A stretch of DNA of 5,528 nt, from NCBI GenBank assembly GCA_030625285.1, contig DAOURC010000059.1, positions 1-5,528 on the forward strand. Reading direction: 5' to 3'. This document shows positions 5,413-5,528 of this stretch, one piece after another; position 1 is the first letter of the stretch, and each line of letters begins with the position of its first letter. The position numbers were made by a program, and so were the translations under genes. The notes beneath the pieces are model-generated. The model had not been told where the DNA came from. It ran no database searches and saw only the letters and a list, made by a program, of their open reading frames with translations. Source of the stretch: Eubacteriales bacterium (GTDB lineage: Bacteria > Bacillota > Clostridia > Peptostreptococcales > Acidaminobacteraceae).

Positions 5413-5528
5413 CTATCTTTTCAGTTTATCTATAACAAATTCCAAAACACTATTCATGTCGACAATATTTTCTCCAGCAAAGTTGCTTACCATCATCGCA
5501 TTGTTCATAGTACCAATATAAAGCATAG
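5413..5528 (-). CDS. C-terminal fragment of a possible TetR-family repressor
   Basis: The last 37 codons plus two bases of a gene that continues beyond the window; the upstream part, with any DNA-binding domain, is not visible. It reads MLYIGTMNNAMMVSNFAGEN, then IVDMNSVLEFVIDKLKR and a TAG stop. The pattern (hydrophobic helix containing Gly, a break with a Gly/Asp-rich turn, then a final amphipathic helix ending in basic residues) resembles the closing helices of TetR/AcrR regulators, which bind ligands through this region. A stop codon interrupts one alternative minus frame, and the reading chosen ends directly before a terminator. The tetO-like palindrome at the efflux promoter fits such a regulator. 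The call rests on a short, weakly conserved tail and remains tentative. Confidence 0.45.
   Translation of the reverse strand, partial: MLYIGTMNNAMMVSNFAGENIVDMNSVLEFVIDKLKR

Noticed and set aside
1..5528. tRNA, rRNA, CRISPR array, riboswitch or insertion sequence.
   Set aside because: No cloverleaf, regularly spaced repeats, recognisable aptamer or transposase is seen on either strand.

Overview
The window comes from a low-GC Gram-positive bacterium, most likely a member of Clostridia. The support is AT-rich DNA, strong GGAGG-type ribosome binding sites, sigma-A-like promoters, U-tract terminators and a lipoprotein of Gram-positive style. The species cannot be named from the sequence. Every gene lies on the minus strand, so transcription runs from high to low coordinates.

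Layout in transcription order. (1) The 3' end of an unidentified gene (5413-5528), whose last 37 residues resemble the C-terminal helices of a TetR-type repressor, followed at once by a hairpin terminator. (2) A monocistronic gene (3894-5282) for an archaeal-type (ATPase_2/DUF234) P-loop ATPase carrying a winged helix and a C-terminal PD-(D/E)xK nuclease-like domain. It has a perfect-consensus promoter and its own terminator, and looks like a self-contained cassette. (3) A tight four-gene operon (3738 down to 164): MacA/YknX-like membrane fusion protein, MacB-type permease with no fused ATPase, a small lipoprotein, and a MacB/LolD-type ABC ATPase, closed by a terminator at 85-132. (4) The first ten codons of a ROK-family sugar kinase (1-31), with its own promoter and ribosome binding site.

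The operon should build one envelope complex: two ATPase subunits drive a permease dimer, which works with the adaptor to extrude a substrate or transfer force across the membrane. The lipoprotein between permease and ATPase is the least understood part and is probably an extracytoplasmic accessory. The substrate cannot be read from the sequence.

The most suggestive regulatory signal is a perfect 16-bp palindrome (TACTATCATGATAGTA) over the -10 and predicted start of the efflux promoter. Its half-sites match the CTATCA/TGATAG arms of the tet operator. With a possible TetR-family gene end just upstream, this suggests a repressor and its target operon that the ATPase cassette has separated. No gene-free stretch exceeds 300 bases. 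The three intergenic regions (32-163, 3739-3893, 5283-5412) are filled by promoters, terminators and operator-like repeats.
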